Part shown: in pieces, positions 1 to 12,692 of the stretch
How positions within the stretch are numbered: position 1 is the first letter of the stretch
Layout of the letters: each line of letters begins with the position of its first letter
Origin: Penelope pileata
Taxonomy: Eukaryota; Chordata; Aves; Galliformes; Cracidae
Assembly (NCBI GenBank): GCA_013396635.1
Contig: WBMW01000146.1
Coordinates: forward strand, 1 to 64,000
DNA length: 64,000 nt
Direction: 5' to 3'
Program-made: the position numbers and the translations under genes
Notes under the pieces: model-generated
Told to the model about the DNA's origin: nothing
Database searches by the model: none
The model's input: only the letters and a program-made list of their open reading frames with translations

Positions 1-297
1 TCCTTCCCGAGCTGTTTCTTTTCCTTTTCTCAATAGCTTTCAGTGGTCCTCAAAGAGAAGTTTCCTCTTCCCTCTTCTTCTCTAAGGTGACAGCAGTACT
101 CCTGCTTGGCTCTGTTCAGACAGCTTTCATGTGTCCAAGGCTGTCCTGCCCTCCTTGTCTTATTGCCCAATATCGCTGCTGGTGGCCATGCAGCTCGTTG
201 CCTTCTGACTGTACCTTTTTGGGACATGAGAAACATGAATAGCCACACAATATAGCCTGGTGGTCCCACTGTACAGCAAGGGCCATGTATTTGTTAT

Positions 298-334
298 TTG
301 TAACAGGTTAATCAATGATTAACAGACGTTACAA
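298..334. repeat. Nested inverted repeat (HNF1-like half sites)
   Basis: TTGTAAC (298-304) pairs perfectly with GTTACAA (328-334). Inside it, GTTAAT (307-312) pairs perfectly with ATTAAC (318-323) around a five-base centre CAATG. The two stems are separated by AG on one side and AGAC on the other, giving 13 base pairs in a 37-base element. GTTAAT/ATTAAC are the half sites of the HNF1 homeodomain palindrome, but HNF1 normally has one base between them, not five. It could therefore be a variant homeodomain site, a cruciform-prone element or chance. Confidence 0.5.
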
Positions 335-1557
335 TGAATGGTTAATTGATTGTTTTAGACTCAGTTCACACATGCTTGGCAGCAATTTGTAACACTGCAA
401 TCACACTGTAATGTATTTATAGCAGTTATTACACACTAGTGGTTTTTTTAAATGTTCCTATTTTATTGTAACCAAATTTTCAGTGGCACATCAGCGACTT
501 TGAGTTTACGTTAGCAAGAGGAAAGATATAACCGGTTAACTTAGCCTTGCTTTCTTTAATGTCAGAAAAGCATAAGCTGCATAAATTGGAGGCACTTCCA
601 CATCATGAGGGCAATTTTAAGAAAAATGTGTCATTTATGGGAGAAGCACACTTAAAGATTTTTGTAATCACAAATATTTGTGCTGTTAAGTGAATTGTAT
701 TGAAGTATTTGTTGTTGTTGCTTTATTTCCCTGGAGGACTCTTATGTAGTGGAAGCTTTGTTATGCTGATAAATGTGCCTGAAAGCTTTATAATGTTCTG
801 ATGCATTGTAATGATAAATAGATCTGGTTAAGTAGTAAAGATCAAACACACAATTAAACATCTTGCTGAGCAAGGGAAAACAATAGTGGAATCAGTAAAG
901 ATGAATACAAATGGTTGTATTGAACCAAGTAAAAAAATATTTTCTTATGCCTACAAAAAGCGGAAATCTGGCCTGGTACTTGCATAAACAAGCTTGTAAA
1001 GTTCTGAAACTTAAGTTGTTCAGCATTTATAGCCAATGGACAGGGCTTTCTCTGACCACTCAGAGGAACAGAAATGGGCAATAAAGCAGAGGTTTAGCAG
1101 ATTGGCACGGCTCGGAGAAGAGCCTGGGCACAGTGGGCAGGGCTCGCAGGTCTGACACACTGCTAAAGCTAACAAAAACATGTTGCACTTGACAGAAATA
1201 TTAGAACTGGATATTGGCAGCACCTGCTTCCATTGTCCCAAATTTCCTTTCCTAGAACCTTTCCCAGCAGGGAGGCTGGTTCACACTTGGCAAGGTCACA
1301 GAGCCTTCACGGCTCTTATTGCTGTTTGTTCTTCCAAGTACCAGGAGAAAATGTGATTCAGAAGGAGAATGCTGGAAGAGAGAAATATGGCTGTGCCTTA
1401 CTCAAGATACACAAAAATAAGCCCTTAGCTTAATAGCACTGAGAAGGACTTTCATCTAAAACTCAGCACAGTGCCAGTGCAACCTGTTTGGAGGTTACCC
1501 CTGTCCTTTCCAACACTGAATTATTCTGAAGGGTGTTAAAGTGGATTTCTTTTGCAG

Positions 1558-1679
1558 GGGTACCCATGGCCAAGTCAGCGCAGCAGGAATTTCATAGCTT
1601 ATTGTACAGATGCTATGGTGAAATAACTCCTGGAGGATTTAGAATTAGGCAGGATATAACAGCCAGAAGAAATAGCTAA
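1558..1679 (+). other. Small ORF after a splice-acceptor-like site
   Basis: A pyrimidine-rich run ending in TTTGCAG (AG at 1556-1557) is followed by an ATG at 1566 in a strong Kozak-like context (ACCCATGGC). The frame runs 37 codons to TAA at 1677-1679. The predicted peptide starts MAKSAQQEFHSLLYRCYGE and matches no family I know. A sequence of this size with a good start context is expected by chance in 64 kb, so this is a weak candidate for a terminal exon or micropeptide. Confidence 0.12.
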
Positions 1680-3822
1680 TTCTCCTGGATCGACATACCG
1701 CAGGCTCTTACCCTACACAGTGCTTTGCCCACCTGGAATAGCATAAGCAGTTTACTTTCCTTCGCAGTATCTGGGTATTAGCGAGACTCAGGGGAGAGAT
1801 CAAATCCTGCTTCACGGATGCCAGCAGCCAAACCCCTCAGCTGTGTGCACACTGGCCAATTATTGTGCAAACCCCACTGGTGCTCACCAAGTCCTGCTGT
1901 ACCTCCTAGGAGACAAAACCCATCCACTTGCGGCAGGGACTGCTGCAAACATGTTTGCCAAGGATGTACAGCGTGGTGTGTCCCAGGCAGCAGACCTGTT
2001 CTTTCTCATTTACCATGCACTGCTGGCTACTAAAAGTTTTGCATGGCCTGTAGGATGTTGGGCTTGTTTAATGAGAAATGAGGGAGTAGTAAATATACCC
2101 AAATTCTGGAGTTTAAGGGGAAGTGGCCAGAGAAGGCCGTGTTCTGCCCTGCATCTGGCTTCTCCCCCTCAGCTGCAGGTGTTCAGCACAAAGAGCCTTG
2201 CAGGAGTTTGCGGTAATATGCATTAAGATGGAGCTGTTTCCATCTTTGTAAGAATACTTGTTTCTATTCCAGGAGCTGCGTGTCACTCCGCAAAGATGCC
2301 TTGCTGCTGCTCAGGCATCCAAATACCTCTCCAGACCTGGGCTGTAGTTCTCAACATGTTGCCATCCAGAATTGCACCCATTTTGCACCAGCTCAGAACT
2401 GTCCGCAGACAGCAGCCCAGCCCTGCAGCCACCAGGTTTGGTTTAACTGTGTGGTACTGGTTCATTGTCCTTTGACAAATGTTTTTTTTTCCTCATTGCA
2501 AACTCATTGCCTTTGGCTCCTCTCTGCTTCTCCCCAGGTGTCAGGGACAGGCTGCAGCTGGAAAATGGTGGGCAGTGGGCTGAAGTGTGGGCAGGGAAGA
2601 GGTTTTTTCTTTGCTGCCTTCTGCTGCCCCTTAGTCATGCATCCTGGCTGCAGGGGAAGTCTGGCTGAGAGCAGGCAGAGACTTTTTTTGATATCTGCTG
2701 ATCTTCTGAGTTGGTTACACTGGGAGCTATACCCTGAGAAAACCCAGGTGAGGTGGTGGAAGAGCAGCCACTGACCTGCAAGCTTGTGTTGTGCTCTGTG
2801 AGGTGGAGATGTGTCTGTGGGCATGTGTGGAAGCTGCTGCTGGTGTTGACACTGTCACAGTGGGCTCATTAACTGCCTTGTACTGCACAGGCACAGGGCA
2901 GACACAGCTACCTCAGCACATCCATCCCTTCAGATTTCTCTGCAAGCTGGGGTTGAAGCAAGACCTGGTTTTGCTGGATGGTCCCTTGGTGCCTCCTTGT
3001 GTCACCTCCTTGCATCACCTCTGTCAGCAAAGCAGAATGGCACCTGTTGGACTTGCACATCCCGTTGAGTCACTCCCCTGATGAAAGGTCCCAGGGATTT
3101 GATGTTTTATTTTTTTTTCTCAGCAATGGCTGATGTTGTCCCTTGGTATAGTAGCTCTTCTACATTTTTTTTCCATTTTGGGTTATTAGAACAGGAAATT
3201 ACATGTAAATGTCTTTTGGAATAGCTGCTGAATGTTTTAATTTTCACTTCTGTCTCATGCTGCATTATTATTCTTTTTTTTTTTTCCCCTCTTTTTTTTA
3301 AGGCCACTGAGGCTGATTGTGGCTTTCTGCATTACATTGGTTACAGAGTTTGTTTCTGCATCCCATTGTACCCTGTGACTGAGATTAATGAGATGTTTGT
3401 TCTCTTGAAGGTGATGGCAATGTTTATTGTTAAAGTTAAAAAAATCAACAGACTCTGTGCAGACTCTTTTCCCAGATTTAAGGACCTTCAGGATTGAAAT
3501 CAGCACTTCTGAAATTATGATGTTGCCTTCAGTTTGGATCCTTTTCTTATTCACATGACTGACTGATTCACCAAAACACCTCTGGGGACTGTTTGTAAAA
3601 TCTGCTGTGTTTGCAGGAAGGGGGCAGGCAGCACCCACATGACTGCAGAGGACTGCACTTATCCATGAATCAAAAGCTCTGGCTTGGCAAAGCATCTGCA
3701 GAGCTTGCAAGGCCCTCAACTTTGAGCTCCCCTTGTACAGAACCAAGCCAAGAAAATGAGCTCCTCACTCCCATTGCTTTTGACATTGCTGGGCTATCCA
3801 CCACCTTGCCATCTCCACTCCT

Positions 3823-3881
3823 AAATCCTCTTTTTCCATAGACTCTGCTCTCCCAAATCCTCCTCCTCCTTTTCCATAGAC
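3823..3881. repeat. Short imperfect direct duplication
   Basis: The motif AAATCCTC followed by a T-rich run and CCATAGAC occurs twice, at 3823-3843 and 3855-3881. The second copy carries extra CCT triplets between the two halves. It looks like a local slippage duplication in a pyrimidine-rich tract. No function is suggested. Confidence 0.55.
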
Positions 3882-6800
3882 CAACAGACTTCCCATATGT
3901 GTGCTCCCCACACATTTTGGGTGCCAACACGAGGCTGCAAGGAGAAGGCTGCTGCTGTTGGCTTAAAGGAGATCAGCAATTTTTCTTGTGCTTTTCTTAA
4001 AAGATGTGCAGCAGTCTCGCACCCACTCTCACAGAAGCAGCTGTCTTGATGAATATTTGCCCAAATCATTACGCTATCTAGCAGTTAGCCTGCAAAAAGG
4101 CCCAGCACCATTTGTATGGTAATGGAAGGCTTTCTCAGAAATGTTTTGGAAGCAATCAGCTAAGCTAATAGGATTTTATGTAAACCAATCTCTTTCTTTA
4201 GATCGGGATTTTTTTTTCCTGGAGAGGAGGGTAAGGGCTTTTTTAATAAATGCAAATTGATATTCCAATGAAAATGGAAATGAGAGAAGAAGTTCATCGC
4301 CAGGGTAAAATGCTGCGACTTTGCTCTGGCAGCAGCCTGGCTCGTGATGCTCCACACATCCCCCAGCAGCCAAACCACATTTCTCAGGTGCTGAGGCTAA
4401 AAACCTTCCTCCCACTCTCATGCTGGAGTCAGACGTGGATGGGACTGGACTCTTCCTCACCCCACCAAAGCAGTGCTGTGGGGGTTCCTCCAGTCCTGGA
4501 TGTTTGCAGAGCATTGCTGCAAGTGGTCCCAGCGAGGACGAGTGGGCTGGGTTGGCTGTTATTACTCATTTCTGCTGTGAATCAGCAGCTCTGGTACTGT
4601 GTAACATAAACGTTCTGTACCTCTCTGGCAGGGGCTGAGAAAAGGATGAGAAATGCTCAGAAAGCTGATTTATGTCATGTGTTCTGTGCTCCGCTTCTGA
4701 GATAAGTGCTCAGCTCTAGGAAATTGCTCACTGCTGAATTCACCTGCTGCAAAGGGCTTTTGCTGCAAACCCTGAATGCTTCCCCACTTGGGACACAGCT
4801 GAGGCAGCTTTCCTGGCCCTGGTCCCGAAGGCCTCTCTGCAAATGGGGCCTGGCCTGTAGAGCAGATTGTCCGCCTGGAACGTGGGCTAGCTGAAGTGGC
4901 TGCAGTCAGACAACTAGTCGATTTCTTCTGTGTGTGGAAAGAATAAAATTATACAAATATATAACATAAAGCATAATAACAAAACTCCTCTGACCGGTGT
5001 GTAGGCATGGTGGTGCTCCTGGAAGTGCTCTGTGAAAAGGCGCCGGCCAGCGAGGGCCAGGCATCCCACAGAGCTTTAGGGGAAAAGATCACCACCCCAT
5101 GAGGCTGAAGCTGATCTGGGCAGCAGGGTTTGGGGCTTGTCTGTCTTCTGTAGCAGAGCACAGCCACTGTTCATGGCAGGGAGGTGCAATGTGTCCTCAG
5201 GCCTTGGAGAGCACCCACCAACGTGCACATGGGCTGCAGCCTGGCCAGGCCGAGCACTAGGCCGGGAACAGCCATGATGAGATCTTACACCCACAGCAGC
5301 TGTTGCATTGTGCTGTTTGAACTTGTTAGCAGTGTAAATGTCTCTCTAACAAAAAGTATGCAGGAAGCAGAGTAGCAAATACCTATTTTCATTGTTTACT
5401 GTTAGATGATAGCAGCAAGGTATGCAGGCTGCAGAGGGAAAAGGTGAACATGTCAGCAGGGCATGTGATCTCCTGGAAAGTCCCTTATTGGACAGGAGGT
5501 GGAGAACAGAAGTGGTTTCCTACCAAGCTGGGTATGATCTTGTGCTGTGCTGTTAGGCAGTGGCCAAGGAACATGGAAGGTGTATGCTTTCAAACAACTT
5601 GTTAGCGTCCGAAATCAAACTTGTGCCATGCAGTGCTCCGTGCTGGATGCGCTGAGAGTTACTAATGAATCATGTCTGGACAAGGGACTTGGGGTCAGTT
5701 CAGGCTCCTAAACCACCTGGAGTTCTTCAGGAGAGCATTTGTCCGTGGTGTGCTGGCTTGGATGTCAAAGCTGGTTTGAGAAATACCTTTCTTCCTCCAG
5801 CTACTTTTTTCTGACCCTTAATTTGTGCCGAAACAGCTGTCAGCAGTGCTATGTTGTAACTGGATTGCTAAGTGAGTTAGTTGGTGTAAAAATTCCTTTA
5901 AACAATATTTTTGAGGGGTTATGTTTAGCATGTGTCACTTCAGTGGGAAAGGCTGGTACAGAATTCCTCCTTTGAGACGGACTTGCTTAGTGACCTCACT
6001 GTTACAGAAAGACTTTGCTCAAGTTTTGGTCAGGTGCAAGAGAGAGATTTAGTCAGCACCCATGCATGATGTGAAAACAAAGATCTGACATACTGCTATG
6101 CCTGGTGTATTACCATTAGGCCTTCCTGAACATTTAATACTCAGCTTTAAATCCAACAGTAGAGTTCAGATTTGGAGCTAGAAGTGTCAAAACTAGTATA
6201 TTAAATATACATTTATTCAAATGTGCGTTCAGATTTGAAACCGCATTTAATGGCATGAACAACATTGGAAGAAAGAATGTGTTTTCACAGTATGATCTTT
6301 TTCTGACCTTCCTAATTTGAAGACTGTCCCAAAAGAACAAGTGAAGAGCAGGGCACTTTGGTTTTCCGCATTCCTCGCTAGATGCTTTCCATATACAATA
6401 CTGCACTTTCAGATAATGCAGATAGCACTAGATTATTAAACTGAAAATCTAAACTGTTACATGGTTTAAATGCTTAGTGTGTTTGTCTGGGCTATGTTAA
6501 GTTTATATGACTAAAAAGTCCTTCTTGAATTACAAAATCAAGTAGCTTTTGTTTGCCTAACATCTCAATCCACCCCTGGAGATACGTTTGGAGAGGTCTT
6601 GGAAAGTTTGTTTAAATAATTCAGTCTCTGGCAAATCTATAATCACAGTATTCAATAAAAATACTACTGAAGTTTCAAACTACATCACATTTTATATCTT
6701 CTTAGAGAGAAAGTAAAATAAACAGAGTATATCCAGAAACCAATCCTGTTACTGACAGGTAATGTTAAAAACAGTCTTAAAATTTAAGTTGATCAGAAAC

Positions 6801-7090
6801 GGTCAATTGAAATGTCTTTGATGGAAAATGCAGTTTCTGCAAAAAATAATATTCAGTTTTGATTGGTAAAGTTGAAATAGAAACTTTCACTGCGGTTTGG
6901 ATCTGGCAGAATAAAAAAAATATCTCTTTTCAAAATGAATCCAAACTCCTTCAGGGGAGGCTGCCCTCCAGTGCTCCAATGTAAGCTTCTGTGCTTCTGT
7001 TGGCTTCTGTAAGCTGTGAATCGATGCCACCTATAAATGAGACCTGCCAACAAAGTGGATGGACATCCATTTCTGGAAGGAAGATAGATT

Positions 7091-7372
7091 GAATCATAGA
7101 ATCATAGAATCCGTAGACTTGGAAGGGACTTTTAAAGGCTATCTGGTCCAACTCCCCTGCAATGCACAGGGACACTACAGCTAGATCAGGTTACTCAGAG
7201 CTTGGTCCAGCCTGACCTTGAGTTTCTCCAGGGCCGGGGCTTCCACCGCCTCTCTGGTCAACCTGTTCCAGTGCTTCACCACCCTTACCGTAAACAACTT
7301 TTTCCCTAAATCTAACCTAAATTTCCTCTCTTTCAGTTTGTAACCATTCCCCTTTGTCCTATCCCCACAAGA
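7091..7372 (-). mobile_element. CR1 LINE, 3' end (minus strand)
   Basis: This is the 3' end of a CR1 non-LTR retrotransposon in antisense orientation. The plus strand begins with the reversed CR1 tail (GAATCATA repeated, 7091-7110). It continues with the typical reverse-complement 3' UTR (TTGGAAGGGACTT, then CTGGTCCAACTCCCCTGC). Read on the minus strand, an open frame closes at 7181-7183 and encodes the end of the CR1 ORF2 reverse-transcriptase protein, including RLDLGKKLF, HWNRLTREAVEAPALEKL and ALSNLI. Only the last 60 or so codons remain, consistent with the 5' truncation usual for CR1. The intact tail frame suggests a relatively young copy. Host function is not expected. Confidence 0.95.
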
Positions 7373-9059
7373 TGGAAGATGCATCATGAAACTGGAACTT
7401 CAATGGTGTATGTCTTTTAAAGTAAGTTTAATGCATTTGTTTCAGGTATGACACAGTTTTCACCAGTGTCTGTCAGTCCTGGAGGTGTGTGTTGTTGTGG
7501 TTTTGTCTCGTGCAACTGATGTAGGCTGCAGGAGAATCTCATGCAAGATGCAGTTGAGGTGCTTTGCATCTCTGGTTTACTCTGCTGGCCACGTTCTTTG
7601 TGTCAACTGTGCAGCACTGACAGATTGTGTAGCACTCCCTGCTGGAGTAGTAACTTCAGGATGTCCTGGGTGTGCTGTAATGATTATGCACGAGGAGAGA
7701 CATCTTTCATCCGGGGAGGTGGTCGTACTAGACAAGGAGGTACTGTGTCACCCTGATGATTCAAGGGGAAACAAATTGGGTCAAGCATGGAAAAGATCTT
7801 AAAACTTCAAAGACATAGTTCTGTGCAAGACAGAGGGACAGGAAGAAAATTGAACTTCTGCAGCAGTTTAAATGAAAACTTAAAGATACCAGACACTCCT
7901 ACAGGATGGAGAGGCTGCTTTTTATTGAAGGAATGATTCAAATCTGCAAATCCTTTAGCTAACCATGGCACAAGATTCTCTTCCTTGCAGTCTTCATGTA
8001 ATATTAAAGTGATTTAATACATTAAAATAATATTGCAAAGGTTGCAATTGTAGTATCTTTGAATCTACTTACGTCTTACCTATCTTCTGCCAAAGTCTGA
8101 AGTTGCTTGCACCTGCAATAGCTCTAGTTCCCAGCCATCTAATCTCCCTTTATGATCAATGGAGACAAAAGCAATGCCATCTCACAGCTCTTCATTCTGT
8201 TCTTAGAGAGTACGTACAAGTGTCCTGTTTGGCCAGACACCTGCCGTACAGATGTTGATTTCTGGTGAGGTGAAGCCATTCCGTTCCATGGTTCTTTTTA
8301 CCTCAGCTATAGCTAATCAGAAGAGGATCAAACAAGTCTTTTACAATTTGGTGGATACACCCAGAAATTACTCAGTAAAGCTAATATTTTGTAACACTTT
8401 CTTGCCTTTTCTCTTGTAAAGCAATTATTGTCATCCCTTAATTAAGTTTTCACAGATTCCAAGGTGTGTTGATAACAGCTTTGCAAGTTGTCATTTGTGC
8501 ACTAATCATGTCTCAATGACTTTCTCAGCTGTCTGGACTGAAGAGTTTGCCTGTTTAAAATATTTTGGAATCCATCCACTTTGGCTTTTCTCTAGATTTT
8601 TCATGGCACTGAAAAGCACAGTTGGACATTTATCCTACTAGTGGAGTCCTCAATTCTCTTTCCATCTGGAATCACACACCAGGACTTGTGGGGCAGTTAA
8701 CTCGGCTGAGGAAAGTGTTATGGAATTGATCCTCTGAACTTAGTGAAAATCTACTTAAGCGGTAAGTTCCAGTTGATCACACTTTCAAAATCTCTCCTTT
8801 TCTGTATTTTAAATTTAAACAGTTTCCACTTATGTTATTTACAATATTTATTATGCATACAGAACATGTTCTACCAGTCTCAAAGTGCTTCTCTAAAAGC
8901 AGGTAGATAGATATAATTAATTCAATATAACAGAAGGCAGTGACTTGATACTGATGCCAGAAATCAGTGAATTATATTTGAGATCTTCCATGTTGATGGT
9001 TGTCATCCAGTCTGCAAAGGTGTCCACAAATGCCTTGCAGAGTTCTGTGTTCTTTGCAG

Positions 9060-9493
9060 CATTGATCAACTAGTTAGGAAGAGTAGATGTGTTAAGGGTG
9101 AGTCCAGGCTGGCTGATAAGGATTGGGCTGGATATCCCCTATTTGGTCTTTATTTCTATCATGTTTCCCACCAGGCTGGATCTGCTCAGAGGTTTGTGGG
9201 ATGCCCAGGAGATCAGGGGCATGGTCTGCAGCAGGGAGCTGACAGTGGTTCATGGAGCAGCACCAAGAGGAAGAGCCCATTCTTGTTTACTCTGCTGGGC
9301 CTCAAAGACCAGCAGGGTAGGAGACAACACTCCCTCCATCTTTCCTCCAAGCCATCACATCAGAAATATTAATGAAGGTGGTAGAGCCTTGGCAGCCTGT
9401 TTTTGGGACAGGCTCACCTACTTATGTCTGAGGCCAGCCTTGACTGATTAGTATGGTTTGTACAGCAGTATGTAATGCTGTGTTTTGCATCAG
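9060..9493 (+). other. Candidate unprocessed exon (splice-site pair)
   Basis: A pyrimidine-rich acceptor (TGTGTTCTTTGCAG, AG at 9058-9059) is followed 434 bases later by a consensus-like donor CAG|GTAAGC (GT at 9494-9495). An open frame of 120 codons lies within it (9089-9451, plus strand) but ends before the donor and resembles no known protein. If real, it would more likely be an exon of a long non-coding RNA than coding sequence. Splice-like pairs are common by chance, so confidence is low. Confidence 0.12.
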
Positions 9494-11590
9494 GTAAGCA
9501 TTAAATGCCAATGCATACGTTACATCCCCACTAGTCCTTTATTCTTTTCATGTTTTTATCTTGCTGGTCTTGGTAGTGATGCTTCCTGATGGTGGGATTG
9601 GGGATTTTTTTAGTGCTTCTAATTTAAGTAAAACCAGGATTCAGATAGCTGGTAAAATAAGGTGCCTTTAAGTGGGAAAAACTGTGATGCCTGTCTAATC
9701 TCAAGTGCTTTTATGGCCATTAACACCAGGGGCTCTTATGTAACTGCTGTTTTAAGCACAGGTCAGAACTGATGCTCAGGGGCTGTAGGCAGCAGGGGCA
9801 GACACTTCAGTCTGGACTGTCTCTTCGTGTTGCCCAAGTGTGCATCTACTTACAGAATAAAAAAAGGCAAGGGCTTGATGCAAGTGGACTGTCATGTATC
9901 CTGTGGTACAAAACTAAGCCTTGTCTCCTTTCTAAAGTTTCTGGCACACTGAGCACAGAAGCTGTGATATATCTCTGCAGTGGAGCCACAGGTGTCTGAG
10001 GGCTGCTGGGTTATAGAGGCACAGGGTACACTGTGCTCCAGGTATCCTGTCTGTGAGCTTAGATGCTGCTAAACTGTAGAAAGGGACCCAACGTGTCTTG
10101 ACAATGTAATAACTGCTGTTCCCACAGCACCTTTGGGAGTCAGAGAATTGCTGCTCCCCAAACGGCTATAAGTGACTTTCTGCAGGGTCATCTAGAACAT
10201 CTGTTGCCAACTAGAAATGTGAATTCTGTTTTCTCAAGCCATCAGTATCACCAGAACCCCAGGAGCACTTGACCTCACTCAATGCACATAACGCATTAGG
10301 TCATGATCTATATTAAGTCCCAGAGGACAACAGGAGAGTGCTGCATTGGTGGGTGCATTGTCACAATCTATGACAGCTAGGTTGTATTTGTGAGGTTTTA
10401 TAGAAAATGTGTCTGCTGTGGCTTTTCTTGCCTTTGTTACATTCATCCACCCCATCTGCTCTTTCCCTGAGGAAGAAACTTGCGTGAATCATCTGATGAC
10501 TGTTTTTGTAGGATTCATTGGTGAGGCTGATACTCCGGTTTGCTGAGCAGTGCTGGTGCTGCAGGGATATATCATTTCAGAGAGCTGTCAGTATTTCATA
10601 CAGCCGCAGCTCTCTCTGCTGACTGGGAGTTATAGGAGTAATGAAATGCTCTAGCGTTTCCATGCACTTCCAGGCTGACTCAGAAACCCTGAACACTAAA
10701 ATCTGCCCTTCATGCTATTGACATCTACAGCACAAGTTCCCATCCAGCTGAGCTCAAAGCCTACGTTTCAGAGTGATTAGTTAAATTAAACAGGCCTTCA
10801 GGGGCTGGGTGAATTGAGGAATGGAAGGTAGAAGTGGACTGGGGTTTTGTAAATTGTCCACAGCAGTCCCTGGAGCGTGGGACTGTCCCTCCTGCATCCT
10901 GCCCTGCGTTCAGTGCGAGCAGCTCCAGCTGGCCAGCAGGTGTGCGGCACTGGTGACCTGGTTTGGGAGTGACCTCCGCTGACCCCCCCGGCGTGCCAAG
11001 ATAAAGATGGGCCATATGTTCCAATGCACACTTCTGTGATGAAAGGTCATCTTCCAAGTGGTCTCGGAGAAAAGCTGTTCTCGGCTGGTAAAAATGTCTT
11101 AAGGTATCTCAGGAAAAGGGAAGACTGCTACTTGAACACTTTTTTGCATGAGTAATGTAAAATAAAGGTGCTTAAGCATCAGGGCTAGTTCAGTGCTGTT
11201 TGATTCTTAGCTTCATCATTAAAAAGCATTTGGGTGCCAAGAGAGGTAAATGAAGCACACAGCTGAGGGTTCCAGACTGCCAATAGCATCAAATAAGCCA
11301 AGAGATAAGTCCTGTGCTCCACAGCCCGGCTTGAGGAACCACTGTTGGGTTGGGGGGCACTGAGGTGCTGGTCCTGAGAAGCTGTTAGAAAGCCCTGGCT
11401 GCTGTGGTAAAAGTGCAGAGGTCTGTCTGCAGATCCCTTGGTGGTGGTTTGTGGCTCCATGTTAGAGAATTAGTTTTGTCTCTTTGGAGCACTTTTAAAG
11501 TTGAAGTGCATGGAGACTGGGACTCCTAAAATCCAGGTATAGAGGGATTCTGGATATTGATTTCCTATTTAATTATGCAATCGTATTAGT

Positions 11591-11651
11591 TTTCACTAAC
11601 ATTGGTGAAATTTGAATGCCTTACCAGAAGTTCACTGCCCTGGCAGTGAAC
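11591..11651. repeat. Two adjacent inverted repeats
   Basis: At 11630-11651, GTTCACTGCC and GGCAGTGAAC form perfect 10-base arms around two central bases (CT). Just upstream at 11591-11610, TTTCAC and GTGAAA form 6-base arms around an 8-base loop. The first is a near-perfect 22-base palindrome of the kind bound by dimeric factors, or able to form a small hairpin. The function is unknown. Confidence 0.55.
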
Positions 11652-12676
11652 AGCATCTGGCAGGTTGCGATCCAAGTCATTTCTGAAGAGGAAAGCGTTC
11701 CTACCTGACTTACATGCCTTTCGAAGTGTTAGCTACTGTCTCAAGCAATGAAATGTCCTATGGGCACTTGAAAATTCCACAGGGGAAATGATCTTCTGTT
11801 GTATCAATCCCTGTTTCTGTGTAGCTGAGAGAGACACCAGGTAATGCCTATCTGCAGCTAGAAATAAAAGCTGTGTGATTACAAAGGCAGCTGAACAGGC
11901 TGTTCTGTTGACTCTTTGGAAGTGGGACCGTCATTTCAAGCTGACATTCATTCTCGCTTATCGCATTTCCATCAATAAACCTTATCTGCAGCTCATGAAA
12001 CACAGCTCTCTACCTTGCCTTTCCTGTGTGAGAAATCTGAGTGAGTGCACAAAAGCGAGCTGCCAAGGCATCGCTGAAAAGAATTTATAGGCTGCCTGCA
12101 TATTCATTTAGTTACTCACACAACCTTAAACAAATGTGTTACTCTATCTGTATCTATTCTGCTCTTTGTGCTTGCAGAGCTGAGGCTGTGCACACACATC
12201 ATTTGCTGTGCTGGCATCGATGCGTGGTGTGGAGCTTCCTGTTGTCCTCCCCCATGGGGACACCTGCAGCGCCTGCCCCAGCTTTGGGGGTACAGGGACC
12301 TGACATTGCTGGCATCAGTGTGCATGTTTCCTGCTACCCAATCTGAAGGAAAATGGCTCTGACAACTCATTTCTCCCATGGTCACTTTTTCATATGAGGT
12401 ACAGTCATCCTGAAAGAACAAACTGCCTTCAAGCCCCTGCATTTGCATCACCTGTGTAGAGTCAACATTGACCAGGGGAAATCCACTCCCTTCCTGCCTC
12501 TCTCTCTCCCGCTGGAGGGAGGATGTGTGTGGGCTGGGAAATACGACAAGGCGACTGTGTTGTCTGATGCGCTTTGGTGGCTCTCTCTGGACTCTTCCAG
12601 AAATGGGGTTCTGCTATGGAGCAAGAAGAGGCCCTCCTGGCCAATGTGTCATCTTGTCTGCGATAAGGCCTGCTGC

Positions 12677-12692
12677 AAAAAAAAAAAAAAAA
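12677..12692. repeat. Poly-A run (16 A)
   Basis: This is an uninterrupted run of 16 adenines. The flanking bases (CTGC before, GAGGG after) do not show a retrocopy or SINE body, so I treat it as a simple repeat rather than a retroposition tail. Confidence 0.8.

Larger units (their letters stand above)
1..7090. other. Unique non-coding stretch, left flank
   Basis: I see no gene here. Open frames on both strands are short (under 170 codons), overlap one another and resemble no protein family I recognise. Base composition alternates between AT-rich blocks (about 300-1000 and 6100-6950) and more GC-rich blocks (about 1800-3000 and 4300-5300). Homopolymer T runs occur near 3270-3300. Specific items inside it (a palindrome at 298-334, a small ORF at 1566-1679 and a short duplication at 3823-3881) are listed separately. 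The rest holds no repeat family I can name. Confidence 0.6.

Noticed and set aside
1818..2774. Open frames of 127 and 164 codons on the plus strand
   Set aside because: No domain recognised, they are in different frames with overlapping antisense frames, the region is GC-richer so chance frames are longer, and there is no exon-like boundary set.
7485..7802. 105-codon cysteine-rich frame after the CR1 at 7.1 kb
   Set aside because: The cysteine-rich look comes from TGT/TGC-rich sequence. A second overlapping frame is equally cysteine-rich, and no EGF or zinc-finger spacing is present.
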